Part shown: positions 1 through 7,949 of the stretch, one piece after another
Position numbering within the stretch: position 1 is the first letter of the stretch
Layout of the letters: each line of letters starts with the position of its first letter
Assembly: GCA_045564915.1 (NCBI GenBank)
Contig: JBJLGL010000002.1
Location: 1-64,000 of the forward strand
Direction: 5' to 3'
Source: JAQWRV01 sp045564915
GTDB taxonomy: Bacteria > Pseudomonadota > Alphaproteobacteria > Rhodospirillales > Rhodospirillaceae
DNA: 64,000 nucleotides
The notes under the pieces: generated by a model
The model's database searches: none
Told to the model about the DNA's origin: nothing
The model's input: only the letters and a program-made list of their open reading frames with translations
Program-made: the position numbers and the translations under genes

Positions 1-45
1 CGCGAAGGCATTAGAATGGTTAGAACCGCGCTCCTAGCCTTGCGG

Positions 46-121
46 GTCCCCTTCGTCTAGAGGCCTAGGACACCGCCCTTTCACGGCGGCGACAGGGGTT
101 CGAATCCCCTAGGGGACACCA
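46..121 (+). tRNA. tRNA-Glu (anticodon TTC)
   Basis: A complete cloverleaf can be drawn. The 7-bp acceptor stem is GTCCCCT at 46-52 pairing with AGGGGAC at 111-117. The anticodon stem is CCGCC at 73-77 with GGCGG at 85-89, and its loop CTTTCAC puts anticodon TTC at 80-82. The T arm contains GGTTCGAATCC. The discriminator is A118 and CCA is encoded at 119-121. It lies immediately upstream of the phosphoramidate gene cluster. tRNA 3' ends are common integration sites, but I found no second copy of the 3' end in this window. Confidence 0.97.
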
Positions 122-293
122 TAAGCCAGGTAAAAAAAAGGCAGAAAACAGACAAATATTGAAGTTTTGCCGCTATCGTCCCACCACATGAAAATTAGAT
201 TTATGGACTGATAGTCTGTATGTATCTACGCACAAGATGAGACCGGAGTAGGCGCAACAAGGGCATTTTCATTTATGGAGTGGAGAAGTCGAA

Positions 294-827
294 GTGTGTG
301 AACAGACAGGAACCGTTTTCTGGGTTACCGGTCTGGCGGGCGCGGGGAAAACGACAATCGCAAAGGAATTCATGTCTGCCCTGCAAGCAGATGGCAGACG
401 CGTGGTGTTATTGGACGGGGATCACCTCCGTGAGGTGTTCGGAGAAACGCATGACTATTCCATGGAGAACCGTAGAAAACTAGCGCTCACATATGGCCGA
501 CTAGCCAAGTTGATTGCGGATCAGGGATTTGACGTCGTCTGTGCGACAATTTCCATGTTTCATGAATGCCAACGCCAAAACCGGGAGATTATAGATAATT
601 ACTTTGAGATCTATCTGAATGTACCTGAGGATGTTCTAAGACAAAGGAATAAGAAAAATCTCTATGCAGATAATGCGATGACTGACCGAGATGACGTTGT
701 CCTGCCAGGTGCGCTCATGCAAAGTCCAGAGTTTCCTGATGTCACCATTGTCAATGATGGGGCTGAATCTCCTAGCCAGATATCACACAGAATCTATTCG
801 CAATGGAAAGCTTTAATTAATTTATGA
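294..827 (+). CDS. APS-kinase-like P-loop kinase, probable cytidine diphosphoramidate 3'-kinase
   Basis: 177 aa of the CysC/adenylylsulfate kinase fold. Walker A is GLAGAGKTT at residues 13-21 and the family's DGD motif is at 41-43, followed by HLREVF. The GTG start at 294 has a GGAGAAG-like ribosome site just upstream. On its own it would be called APS kinase, but no ATP sulfurylase is nearby. The neighbours are instead a methyltransferase and, converging from the other side, homologues of the three enzymes that make cytidine diphosphoramidate in Campylobacter jejuni. In that pathway a CysC-like enzyme (Cj1415) phosphorylates the 3'-OH of CDP-amidate, giving a PAPS-like donor. I infer the same role here. 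The alternative is a true APS kinase for sulfation, which the nearby sulfotransferase-like genes would also allow. Confidence 0.75.
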   Translation: MCEQTGTVFWVTGLAGAGKTTIAKEFMSALQADGRRVVLLDGDHLREVFGETHDYSMENRRKLALTYGRLAKLIADQGFDVVCATISMFHECQRQNREIIDNYFEIYLNVPEDVLRQRNKKNLYADNAMTDRDDVVLPGALMQSPEFPDVTIVNDGAESPSQISHRIYSQWKALINL

Positions 828-881
828 GTGGTTGTATCGCGTGCCTTCAGAATCATGATCTGCCACAAAGAGAGAAATTGA

Positions 882-1631
882 ATGAAAACAGATTGGGACT
901 ATACAGATTTAGCTGACGCGTATTTACAGCGACCTGACTATGCTGAATCTGCCATTGACAGCATGCTTGCTATCTCTGGCATTCGTAAAGGTTCTCGCGT
1001 ATGTGACGTGGGCGCTGGTGTTGCTCATTTAACACTAATGTTGGCGGAGCGTGGTCTTGATGTGACTGCAGTTGAACCCAACGACGCTATGCGAGCGAAT
1101 GGTGCTAAGAGAACGTCCTCAATGCCGAATGTTGTATGGCACGAGGGTACAGGAGAAGAGACAGGCCAAAGTCAGGCCGCTTTTGATTTGGTCACATTTG
1201 GAAGCTCTTTCAACGTGTGCGATCGTTCAGTTGCGCTTAAGGAGGTTTCTCGCATACTGAAGCCTAAAGGTTGGTTTGCATGTATGTGGAATCATCGAGA
1301 CCTGGATGACCCGGTCCAAAAAGGGATCGAAAGTGCGATCAAAGAGATTGTCGAAGACTATAACTATGGCACACGCCGTGAAGATCAAACATCAGTAATA
1401 GATGGTAGTGGTTTATTCGGTCCCGTTGTACAAGTCACAGGGCGGATTATCCATGAGCAAAGTATTAGTGATTGCATCGCGGCATGGCGGTCGCACGCAA
1501 CACTTTCTCGCCAAGCAGGGGCAGACTTTCCAGATGTCATTAACGGCATTGAAGCGCTACTGATAGGTCTAAATACTGAATCAATTGAAATTCCTTACTA
1601 TACAAGAATATGGATTTCGCAGTTAATTTGA
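882..1631 (+). CDS. Class I SAM-dependent methyltransferase
   Basis: 249 aa. The SAM-binding motif I is VCDVGAGVA at residues 40-48, and the acidic end of strand beta-2 is AVEPN (Glu65). A DLVTFGSSFN segment stands where motif IV is expected. The ATG has an AGAGAG ribosome site and starts 54 nt after the kinase gene, so the two are probably cotranscribed. In C. jejuni the phosphoramidate locus carries methyltransferase genes (Cj1419, Cj1420) thought to put the methyl group on the phosphoramidate oxygen. This gene is a candidate for the same step. The substrate cannot be read from the sequence; a sugar O-methyltransferase is the main alternative. Confidence 0.8.
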   Translation: MKTDWDYTDLADAYLQRPDYAESAIDSMLAISGIRKGSRVCDVGAGVAHLTLMLAERGLDVTAVEPNDAMRANGAKRTSSMPNVVWHEGTGEETGQSQAAFDLVTFGSSFNVCDRSVALKEVSRILKPKGWFACMWNHRDLDDPVQKGIESAIKEIVEDYNYGTRREDQTSVIDGSGLFGPVVQVTGRIIHEQSISDCIAAWRSHATLSRQAGADFPDVINGIEALLIGLNTESIEIPYYTRIWISQLI

Positions 1632-1889
1632 GGATCTATATTCTGGTTATCAGTTTTTTCTTTATGGCTACACTTTCTATCTACCTCAAGCATATGCTGA
1701 GTTAGAAAATATCGTACAGGTAATGTTTTTCATGGGCAGATTGGGATGATGATCCTAGAATATGCATTGAACGCAGAAGTGGACTCATTCAAGTGGCGCC
1801 CATATGAAGAGGGAAACTATGACCAGAACCTTATGGCCTACCACATAGATAGTGAAGAAGGCCCCTATACCTCTACAGATAAAGGATAA
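1610..1889 (+). pseudogene. Possible frameshifted small membrane-protein gene
   Basis: Two short reading frames look coding and abut. The first is an ATG at 1610 encoding 31 aa with a hydrophobic helix (YILVISFFFMATLSIYL), which stops at 1705. The second frame is open from 1701 to the TAA at 1887-1889 and encodes an acidic, aromatic-rich segment with motifs such as FKWRPYEEGNYDQ. A single +1 shift near 1701 would join them into about 90 aa. The region overlaps the methyltransferase end and the first codons of the next gene. I recognise no family. It could be a decayed gene or chance. Confidence 0.25.
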
Positions 1890-1899
1890 CGGCCCCCGA

Positions 1900-2970
1900 A
1901 TGTATGATTTCCTGTGTCTTTTTCCCCACACCTGCGCCAGTCATTCGCTGTTGCATTATTTGAATTTTCATAAAGACATGCACCTCGCGTCCTATCAAAG
2001 TATCCTAAGAAGTGGAGTGGATAATGTTTTAGACTATGAAAGAAACTTCCGTCCATTTATCAACACTGTAGGCGTATTAAGTAAGAACATTGAAGATCAA
2101 CGCTGGGTTAAAAGTATACTCAATGCCAGTGATCGCAAACTTCTTGTTCAATCAGTTCGTGACCCTATAGGTGCCTTTGTATCTCAACTTAATCAGGCGC
2201 GAGGGCTAGCCATAATTACCCAAGCGCGGGGAGACAAGGAAGAACCTTATGACCTGGTTAGTATCGAACAGAAAATTTCAGATGCTTTATTAAAGTATTT
2301 AAGTCACGCCAAAGCGTCACAAGCGTATGAAGCAGAAAGTTTTGACAGACATATAGTATTTGATACTAGTGAATTGAAGGGTGACAGGGTTGAGGGGTTG
2401 CTTAAGGAATTATGGATAGCTATTTGCGGTAATGCCGATGAAGAAAACCTAATACCAAATAGGAAATACATATCATTGGGGTCACAACTTATTTATGACC
2501 TCCGAAGGGGTGGAAATTTCACTTATGAGATTGGTGGTCAAATTTTGGGTATTTACCCTCTAGTCGATGGTGACCCGTGGCTCGGAAGTTATTATCCAGA
2601 TACAAACCGATATGACGGATTCACTGAACGTCTTCACTCTTTTCCTGATATCAACGAATATCTTCCTGCGATGGGCCTGTCGGGTCCGTTACACATGTGC
2701 GCGCGCCCTGCTAATTGGGGTGCAGTTCATCCAAAATTGCGTCCAAAACTTGTTGAGCAGTGTATCCCCATATTCGAGAAGCGCATGCGAACGTTTGGGA
2801 AGTATTATGAATTGTTGAAAGAAATAACATTGTTCACGGCTGACGATTTCACACCGCTTCAAAAAGAAATATTCAAGGCATCGATACAGGCTGATGTGGC
2901 TAAGTTCGGTCGACTGCATCCTGAAATTGTCGAAAAGTGGGACGTCACGAATAGTGTTCTTGACTCATAG
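1900..2970 (+). CDS. Sulfotransferase-like protein, candidate phosphoramidate transferase
   Basis: 356 aa from the ATG at 1900, which has AAAGGA 13 nt upstream. A GTG at 1852 would add 16 residues without a ribosome site. Two segments resemble sulfotransferase nucleotide-binding elements. Near the N-terminus, FPHTCASHSLLHYL follows a strand where the 5'-phosphosulfate loop normally lies. Around residue 85, LVQSVRDPIGAFVSQL resembles the 3'-phosphate-binding RxP...S helix. There is no signal peptide or membrane segment. It follows the APS-kinase-like and methyltransferase genes on the same strand. If the kinase makes a 3'-phospho-CDP-amidate resembling PAPS, a sulfotransferase-fold enzyme would be a natural transferase to a surface sugar. 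That role is inference. I do not recognise a named family. Confidence 0.5.
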   Translation: MYDFLCLFPHTCASHSLLHYLNFHKDMHLASYQSILRSGVDNVLDYERNFRPFINTVGVLSKNIEDQRWVKSILNASDRKLLVQSVRDPIGAFVSQLNQARGLAIITQARGDKEEPYDLVSIEQKISDALLKYLSHAKASQAYEAESFDRHIVFDTSELKGDRVEGLLKELWIAICGNADEENLIPNRKYISLGSQLIYDLRRGGNFTYEIGGQILGIYPLVDGDPWLGSYYPDTNRYDGFTERLHSFPDINEYLPAMGLSGPLHMCARPANWGAVHPKLRPKLVEQCIPIFEKRMRTFGKYYELLKEITLFTADDFTPLQKEIFKASIQADVAKFGRLHPEIVEKWDVTNSVLDS

Positions 2971-2992
2971 CCTAAAGGTATACAGGAGCCCT

Positions 2993-3070
2993 ATGAAACT
3001 TGGGGATGCGCCGAAGCACGGTTGCTTTCTTTGTAACGACTGGGGGAGCTGGGCTTTATGGAAATACTAG
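2993..3070 (+). CDS. Very small ORF, 25 aa, unproven
   Basis: An AGGAG ribosome site (2983-2987) stands 5 nt before the ATG. The 25-residue product has a CFLC pair and four Trp (HGCFLCNDWGSW). It runs 15 nt past the convergent end of the nucleotidyltransferase gene. The good ribosome site and CxxC pair are the only support. It could be a gene remnant or chance. Confidence 0.2.
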   Translation: MKLGDAPKHGCFLCNDWGSWALWKY

Positions 3071-3799
3071 ATCTTGTCGTTTAATCATATCTGTATAGAC
3101 CTGAAGGTCGTGTTCACTGTCCACTTCCCCCCATGCACTTTCAACGGGGACAGCGTAAACATCGATTTCATTGACGATTAGAGAGGACAAGAGAGAAGTC
3201 ATGTCGAGCTGATCAATCTGCAGCTCGGTCAGCGTTTTCAGATAGTTAGAAATCTTAGACCACCCAACCGGCGTGAACTTGAGAAGCCCCATATACTGTC
3301 CCTCAATATCCGCTATAGAGGTTGTTCGATTACCAATTTCCCGGACTATGCCGTTATCTCCTAACACGAATGTCTCTGCGTCAGACAATGGATCTTCAAA
3401 TCTATGAGACCACAATGCCAACCAGGAGGGATCATAACTTATGACAACATCTTTGGAGCATTCCGACAGTTTCCTGACCACATCCACTCCATAGAAGATA
3501 TCACTGTAGCTGATGACGCAGGGGAATTCCGCTAGCCAATCCTCTGCGCACAAAAGGGACCGAACCATGTTCGTTTCGGCCCAGCGCGGATTTTCAAAAA
3601 AAGTAGAAGAAAATTTCTCAAGTTTTTCGTCAAGATAACCTCTGACAATTGCAACATCGTTGATTCCTGCTTTGCGCATCGCCAATAGTTGCCAATCTAG
3701 CAAAGTTCTCCCGTTGAATACGGTGAGACACTTAGGCTTGTCATTAGTGGCTTCTCCCATTCTGTGGCCGCGGCCTGCAGCAAGAATGATCGCTTTCAC
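3056..3799 (-). CDS. Nucleotidyltransferase, probable CTP:phosphoglutamine cytidylyltransferase
   Basis: 247 aa with the sugar-phosphate nucleotidyltransferase/LicC fold. The signature LAAGRGHRM is at residues 6-14 and the KPKCL lysine motif at 21-25. The second metal site is probably in SYSDIFY and the C-terminal GEVDSEHDL. Last gene of a three-gene minus-strand set. Its start overlaps the end of the hydrolase gene by 4 nt (ATGA), which suggests translational coupling. In C. jejuni the equivalent enzyme (Cj1416) joins CTP and L-glutamine phosphate into CDP-L-glutamine. The neighbours make that more likely than a sugar-activating role, but the substrate is not visible in the sequence. Confidence 0.8.
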   Translation of the reverse strand: MKAIILAAGRGHRMGEATNDKPKCLTVFNGRTLLDWQLLAMRKAGINDVAIVRGYLDEKLEKFSSTFFENPRWAETNMVRSLLCAEDWLAEFPCVISYSDIFYGVDVVRKLSECSKDVVISYDPSWLALWSHRFEDPLSDAETFVLGDNGIVREIGNRTTSIADIEGQYMGLLKFTPVGWSKISNYLKTLTELQIDQLDMTSLLSSLIVNEIDVYAVPVESAWGEVDSEHDLQVYTDMIKRQDLVFP

Positions 3800-4401
3800 G
3801 CTTCCACCCCATAAAACGTTCGAAACATATCAATGTCACTAGAATCAAAAGGATCGTCCCGTTCAGGATGCCACATAATGCCCAAGATATTTTCCCTGTT
3901 ATGGCACACAGATTCGATGACACCATCCGATGATCTGGCCATAATACTCAGGCCATCTACCGTTTCAAACGCGGCAAAGTTATGAAAACTGTTTGTCGAA
4001 CGGGTTTCATTTTCTATTTCAATGTCATGGCGTTTGCCAGCGTGGCCATCTACCTGTTTTAGCGGAACGCCGAGTTGTTGCTGTATTACCTGCATGCCAC
4101 GACAGACACCCAGCAATGGTACACGGTGCTCGCGCGTCCAATCGAAAAGTCGACTCTCCATAGCATCTCGTTCAGGTGCATCTCCCCCACATGAAACAAG
4201 ATCATTCCCACCAGTAAACAGGACTCCGGCTATATCTAGAGATTGTACTAAGCCCGCTGCACTTTGAGGGTCGTTGGGGATAGGAACAAATAGAACGCCA
4301 CAAGCAGTAAGGAAAGTCGTCCAAGCTTGGTCAAGAGCGTCGCGCCGCTCGTTATAAGTTGTGATGATGTCCACTCTCTGAGTGACGGCAATTATCTTCA
4401 C
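3796..4401 (-). CDS. Class I glutamine-amidotransferase-like hydrolase, probable gamma-glutamyl-CDP-amidate hydrolase
   Basis: 201 aa from the GTG at 4401, chosen because GTG overlaps the TGA of the upstream gene (GTGA). A TTG at 4431 is the longer option. The catalytic triad of the GATase1/PuuD fold is complete: the nucleophile elbow GVCRGMQ has Cys100, and MWHPERD carries His178 and Glu180. FTGGNDL forms the usual oxyanion strand. Relatives hydrolyse gamma-glutamyl amides. In C. jejuni, Cj1417 cleaves CDP-L-glutamine to glutamate and cytidine diphosphoramidate. The placement here, between a glutamine-kinase-like gene and a cytidylyltransferase and overlapping both, matches that step. Confidence 0.8.
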   Translation of the reverse strand: MKIIAVTQRVDIITTYNERRDALDQAWTTFLTACGVLFVPIPNDPQSAAGLVQSLDIAGVLFTGGNDLVSCGGDAPERDAMESRLFDWTREHRVPLLGVCRGMQVIQQQLGVPLKQVDGHAGKRHDIEIENETRSTNSFHNFAAFETVDGLSIMARSSDGVIESVCHNRENILGIMWHPERDDPFDSSDIDMFRTFYGVEA

Positions 4402-6725
4402 AATAGTTTCCGTACAAGTTTGCTGTTGCAATCAATTTCGAGTTTAGTTGCAGCGGACCATCGGGAGTATAATTGATCACCTACTCCGACCACAGCTGGT
4501 ATACCGAGTTCATTAGAACGTATAGCCATATGGGAGTTAACGCCACCATACATTGTTACGAATCCCGCGATCTTGCGCGTGAATATCCAGTCAAATCCCG
4601 GATCAGCATTGGGGAGAAACACGATTTTGCCGTCAATAGAACCTTCGTCTACGCCATATCTCCAGACGGGTCCTTGAATTGTTTTTCGCGTGACATAATT
4701 AGGACTACTTGGTGAGATTTCAAAACACGCGATATCGGCAGGTTCAACAATTAGGGGCGGCAAACAAATTTGTTGATTGAGTTCGTAGAGCTCGCGGCCG
4801 GATTCTATTGATCTACTTAATATCGATACCGAGTCTGTGCTTGTCTCATAGAGCTCTTTGATTGCAGAGATAGTGGTAAATGCAGTGTCGTCACGGCTAA
4901 AACCGAAGTCAGACGCAATAGCCGTTAATGTGCGTAAAACTTCACTTATACTTTTTGAAAATACGAACTTCGCGTACTCCCGCCCTTCTATTGCCGACTT
5001 TATAAAATCGAAAAATCCAGATGCTGTGTGATCGATTCCCATTTCTGCTAGGAGCCGGTCACAGTCTTTAAGCTGATTCTCTGAAAGCGTAAATTCACTA
5101 TTCTCTTTGACGGTTGGATCACGTTGAGACCAATCAAAATACTCGTCAGGGGCTTCGTCATAGCGCTTTGAGCAGATGTCATATGTTCCTGGGCGCAGGA
5201 ACCCGTACTTCTGAATAAATTCTTGCTTACCAAGGCTCAATTGCTCCTGGCTTAAATCGGATGCAACCGTATGAACCTGGGAAAGAAAAGTGGTCAGGTC
5301 ATCTTCGCTGAGAATTGATTTAGACACCAGTGAATGTAGCATTTGCATCGCTATGAAGCCTGCTCGTGCTAAGCCGGCAAATGGCAATGTACCGTATCTC
5401 TTGCAGTCTTCAATAAGCCAGTAGACCTTACTAACTGGGTCTAGTGAGCTCTTTGATAATAGGTCTTGCCGTCTTGTGAGTTCAGCAATTTTAGTTATTT
5501 CATCTCGCCATAAACCTGTCGTGCCGTGTATGGCCCGATTGGTAAGAGGGCGTAAATGATCAATTAGTGTAGTGAAATCATCTCCAGAAAATCCAAAGTC
5601 CTTGAGGGTCTCCAGACGTTCTGGCAGGTCCAAAGTCAAACAAGAATAAATGATCTCAAATTCAACCTTGTCATGAAGCTTTGGTTGTTCGACCAATCGG
5701 TCAATGTAATGATTTGCTAGTCGTTCAGCTAGGTCGTCAGGAATGTTGCGAGGAAGGAAGGAATTAAAGCTAACACGAACGTCGATATAGGGAATGCCAC
5801 CAAGACTAATGAGTAAGGGAAAGCTACGGAGATTCTTATAGCCATAGTTGTTGCGTTGGTAGGCCCATATACTGTCCGTTACTAAGTCTTTGTATAGTGA
5901 CAATGATAATGGTTTCGGTCTAATTCCGATAATCTCTGCGGGATTCCAATCCGGCATTACCCCAAATATGCTTTTTGAGCCGTATAGATAAGGATGCGGC
6001 CGCGATATCTTTCTAACTTTGTCGGCTATATCGGATAGTATCTTACCCTGCCTTTTAGTATCTGCTACGGGAGACCTTGGCACGGTGACGGGCCTAACTT
6101 GGAGGAGGAATACTGTATCGTCAGTTGTTACAGCAAATTCAACATCTAGAGGAACATCCTCTATTAAACTGTCTAGCTCGCGTAACAGTTCGATGACACC
6201 ACAAAATCGATCAGGCGGGTTTTGTCCACGACCTTTGTGCAAATAGAGGGTCTTTAAACAACCCGATAGGCCTCCCTCCACGCTGTCGGTTCGCCCGTCT
6301 GTGTCATCATAATTTACTACAAAGTAATGTCCTCCACCGCCTACCTCTTGCGTCAATGCGACCCCCGAAAAGGCAATGTCTGTAAGGTAGGGCTGTACAA
6401 ATATCTGGTTATTTTTTTTGGGGGCATCACCAAACGAGTTAATCACCGCTTCTACTGCTGACTTCAGTGCCTCTGCGCCTGAGACATCGGGGACTGAAAC
6501 AAATTTTCCCGCTAGTGAATTATTTATCTTGTCCTCGTCAACAGCGCTACTGCGGACGATAACGGCATCGCTTAGCCAATTTTTCTCAGCGATACTATCT
6601 ACTATTTCCTCTGCCCCGCTTTGCCATGCAGAAACAGAAAATCTGTATTGTGGTAGTATGCGCGCCGACTTTATTAAGCCTTCGAGACATTCAAGAGTTT
6701 CAGCTTTGGTGCCGAATTCAAACAT
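4398..6725 (-). CDS. PEP-synthase-like enzyme, probable L-glutamine kinase
   Basis: 775 aa. The N-terminal third is a PPDK/PEP-synthase ATP-grasp domain, with VIVRSSAVDED near residue 55, a Ser/Gly loop (NSLAGKF) and the metal/nucleotide segment DVEFAV...LLQVRPVT near 195-215. The middle is long and not recognisable. The C-terminus is the swivelling phosphohistidine domain: FVTMYGGVNSHMAIRSNELG, with His732 as the likely phosphocarrier. There is no C-terminal PEP/pyruvate barrel, which fits Cj1418-type glutamine kinases that phosphorylate the amide nitrogen rather than making PEP. First gene of the minus-strand set, with an AGGTATAGGT ribosome region. In-frame GTGA overlap with the next gene implies cotranslation. 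This is the committing enzyme of phosphoramidate synthesis if the reading is right. Confidence 0.8.
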   Translation of the reverse strand: MFEFGTKAETLECLEGLIKSARILPQYRFSVSAWQSGAEEIVDSIAEKNWLSDAVIVRSSAVDEDKINNSLAGKFVSVPDVSGAEALKSAVEAVINSFGDAPKKNNQIFVQPYLTDIAFSGVALTQEVGGGGHYFVVNYDDTDGRTDSVEGGLSGCLKTLYLHKGRGQNPPDRFCGVIELLRELDSLIEDVPLDVEFAVTTDDTVFLLQVRPVTVPRSPVADTKRQGKILSDIADKVRKISRPHPYLYGSKSIFGVMPDWNPAEIIGIRPKPLSLSLYKDLVTDSIWAYQRNNYGYKNLRSFPLLISLGGIPYIDVRVSFNSFLPRNIPDDLAERLANHYIDRLVEQPKLHDKVEFEIIYSCLTLDLPERLETLKDFGFSGDDFTTLIDHLRPLTNRAIHGTTGLWRDEITKIAELTRRQDLLSKSSLDPVSKVYWLIEDCKRYGTLPFAGLARAGFIAMQMLHSLVSKSILSEDDLTTFLSQVHTVASDLSQEQLSLGKQEFIQKYGFLRPGTYDICSKRYDEAPDEYFDWSQRDPTVKENSEFTLSENQLKDCDRLLAEMGIDHTASGFFDFIKSAIEGREYAKFVFSKSISEVLRTLTAIASDFGFSRDDTAFTTISAIKELYETSTDSVSILSRSIESGRELYELNQQICLPPLIVEPADIACFEISPSSPNYVTRKTIQGPVWRYGVDEGSIDGKIVFLPNADPGFDWIFTRKIAGFVTMYGGVNSHMAIRSNELGIPAVVGVGDQLYSRWSAATKLEIDCNSKLVRKLL

Positions 6726-7215
6726 ACCTATACCTAAGCGCCGTGGAGTATTAAAGATAATTCAGAGTTCAATTCAACCATTAATTACTGAAGCCTCTGC
6801 GGCTTGGTGCTTTTCCGTGACACCCACAACTTTCTCCAAATCGCTTACATCCAACTCGTCTTTATCTTTCTTATCGCTTGGTGCCACGTTGATATTTTCC
6901 TCTAGCTGTCAACAGCTTTTGTATTTTTTCTTCTCACACTCACTAGCTAGCCTTATGGCTTCTGTTAGCTGTGAAGGCGTCACTAAATTTGCGTGGGAAC
7001 AAATAGCATAGATGCTCAAGCTCTGCACGCGACATAAATAACTTACTATACCTTGATGGTAGAGATTCTCTAGCTAACTATACTCCAAATTGTGATTCAT
7101 CGACATGGCCGGGAGCTTTGGTGTAAACTACTTACCTATCGCCAACGGACTTCCAAAACTAATGCTTCGGTGTCCGCATTAGGCATAATGTAGTATCTTG
7201 TTCAGGGGACAATCT
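6726..7215. other. 490-base gap upstream of two divergent genes
   Basis: No intact gene. The minus strand contains a coding-like but interrupted peptide gene (described separately, 6774-7035). The rest should hold promoters for the glutamine-kinase-like gene (minus) and the membrane protein at 7216 (plus). I could not assign a convincing promoter pair. The long plus-strand open frame that crosses into this gap is the antisense of the kinase gene. Confidence 0.5.
6774..7035 (-). pseudogene. Decayed small-peptide gene resembling a Nif11-type leader precursor
   Basis: On the minus strand an ATG at 7035 begins MSRAELEHLCYLFPRKF and stops after 30 codons. A second frame then reads TPSQLTEAIRLASECEKKK, reaches a Cys-TGA pair (TGA at 6911-6909), and stays open in frame to the TGA at 6776-6774. 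That last part contains DELDVSDLEKVVGV, like the acidic leader plus double-Gly-type end of Nif11/NHLP peptide precursors. One frameshift and one nonsense codon would have to be repaired. A 37-aa piece could also be made alone from a GTG at 6887 with AGAGGA upstream. No maturation enzyme is nearby. The assignment is tentative. Confidence 0.3.
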
Positions 7216-7917
7216 ATGACTGAATTCGCTTACGAACTCTTTATTATCTTGCATCTCTTGGGCTTTGTTTATTGGTTGGGCGGCGATGTGGGAGTCTTTT
7301 ATTCGAGCGGCTTCGTGGTAAATCCTAAGTATTCGGTCGAAACGCGTCTGATCGCCTCGAAGATCATGATGAACCTTGATCTTATTCCAAGAATTTGTAT
7401 GGCCCTCATGCTTACTATTGGCGGTACTTTGGCTAGTCTTCAAGGTATTGATCACTATCCGGGACAGATGGTTGGCCTCTGGGTGCTCGGACCGGCCTGG
7501 CTATTCATGGTATTGTACATGCATTTCCGTCACGGTAGCCCACTCGCTCAGACTCTTGCGCCGATCGACTTTTGGCTGCGTCGTATTTTGATTGGCGGAA
7601 TTGTCATTTCGGTCATCTATACGCTCTATACCGGCCGTCTGGCCGACACGCCCTGGCTGACGGCAAAAGTAGCCCTGTTCGGCTATTTGATTTTTTGTGG
7701 TGTTATGATCCGTCGCCATTTGCCAGACTTTATTGTCGGGTTGCAAGCGATGGCAAAGGGCTCAATCACCGAGGAAGAGAATGTTAGAATGAGTGGTGGT
7801 CTGAAAAGAGCAAAGCCTTGGGTCTTGTCGATTTGGGCTGTGGTATTTCTTGAAGCGGTGTTGGGTGTAGTCAAGCCAGGCAATGAATTAGTGCTGAAAT
7901 TTGCCGCTTTGTTTTAA
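7216..7917 (+). CDS. Polytopic inner-membrane protein of unknown function
   Basis: 233 aa, starting at the ATG 7216 with GGGG 7 nt upstream; the upstream TTG at 7198 lacks a ribosome site. Six hydrophobic helices are visible, starting with FIILHLLGFVYWLGGDVGVF and ending with VLSIWAVVFLEAVLGVV. Conserved-looking polar residues in membranes are His13 and the Arg in PRICMAL. The layout (His in helix 1, GG motif, short loops) is reminiscent of CopD/HemJ-type membrane proteins, which bind haem or copper. The resemblance is too weak for a name. Convergent with the CHRD gene, so probably its own transcript. Confidence 0.7.
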   Translation: MTEFAYELFIILHLLGFVYWLGGDVGVFYSSGFVVNPKYSVETRLIASKIMMNLDLIPRICMALMLTIGGTLASLQGIDHYPGQMVGLWVLGPAWLFMVLYMHFRHGSPLAQTLAPIDFWLRRILIGGIVISVIYTLYTGRLADTPWLTAKVALFGYLIFCGVMIRRHLPDFIVGLQAMAKGSITEEENVRMSGGLKRAKPWVLSIWAVVFLEAVLGVVKPGNELVLKFAALF

Positions 7918-7949
7918 GGAACGTACTCATTCTCGCCAGTGCTTATTAT

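Noticed and set aside
280..483. 67-aa frame overlapping the start of the CysC-like kinase gene
   Set aside because: Basic, low-complexity frame without family features; the 294 frame carries Walker A and DGD motifs.
6909..6911. In-frame Cys-UGA as a selenocysteine codon
   Set aside because: No selenoprotein family matches and the frame is otherwise interrupted; a nonsense codon is simpler.
6418..7011. 197-aa plus-strand open frame
   Set aside because: Antisense to the glutamine-kinase-like gene for most of its length; Ser/Thr-rich composition typical of shadow frames.
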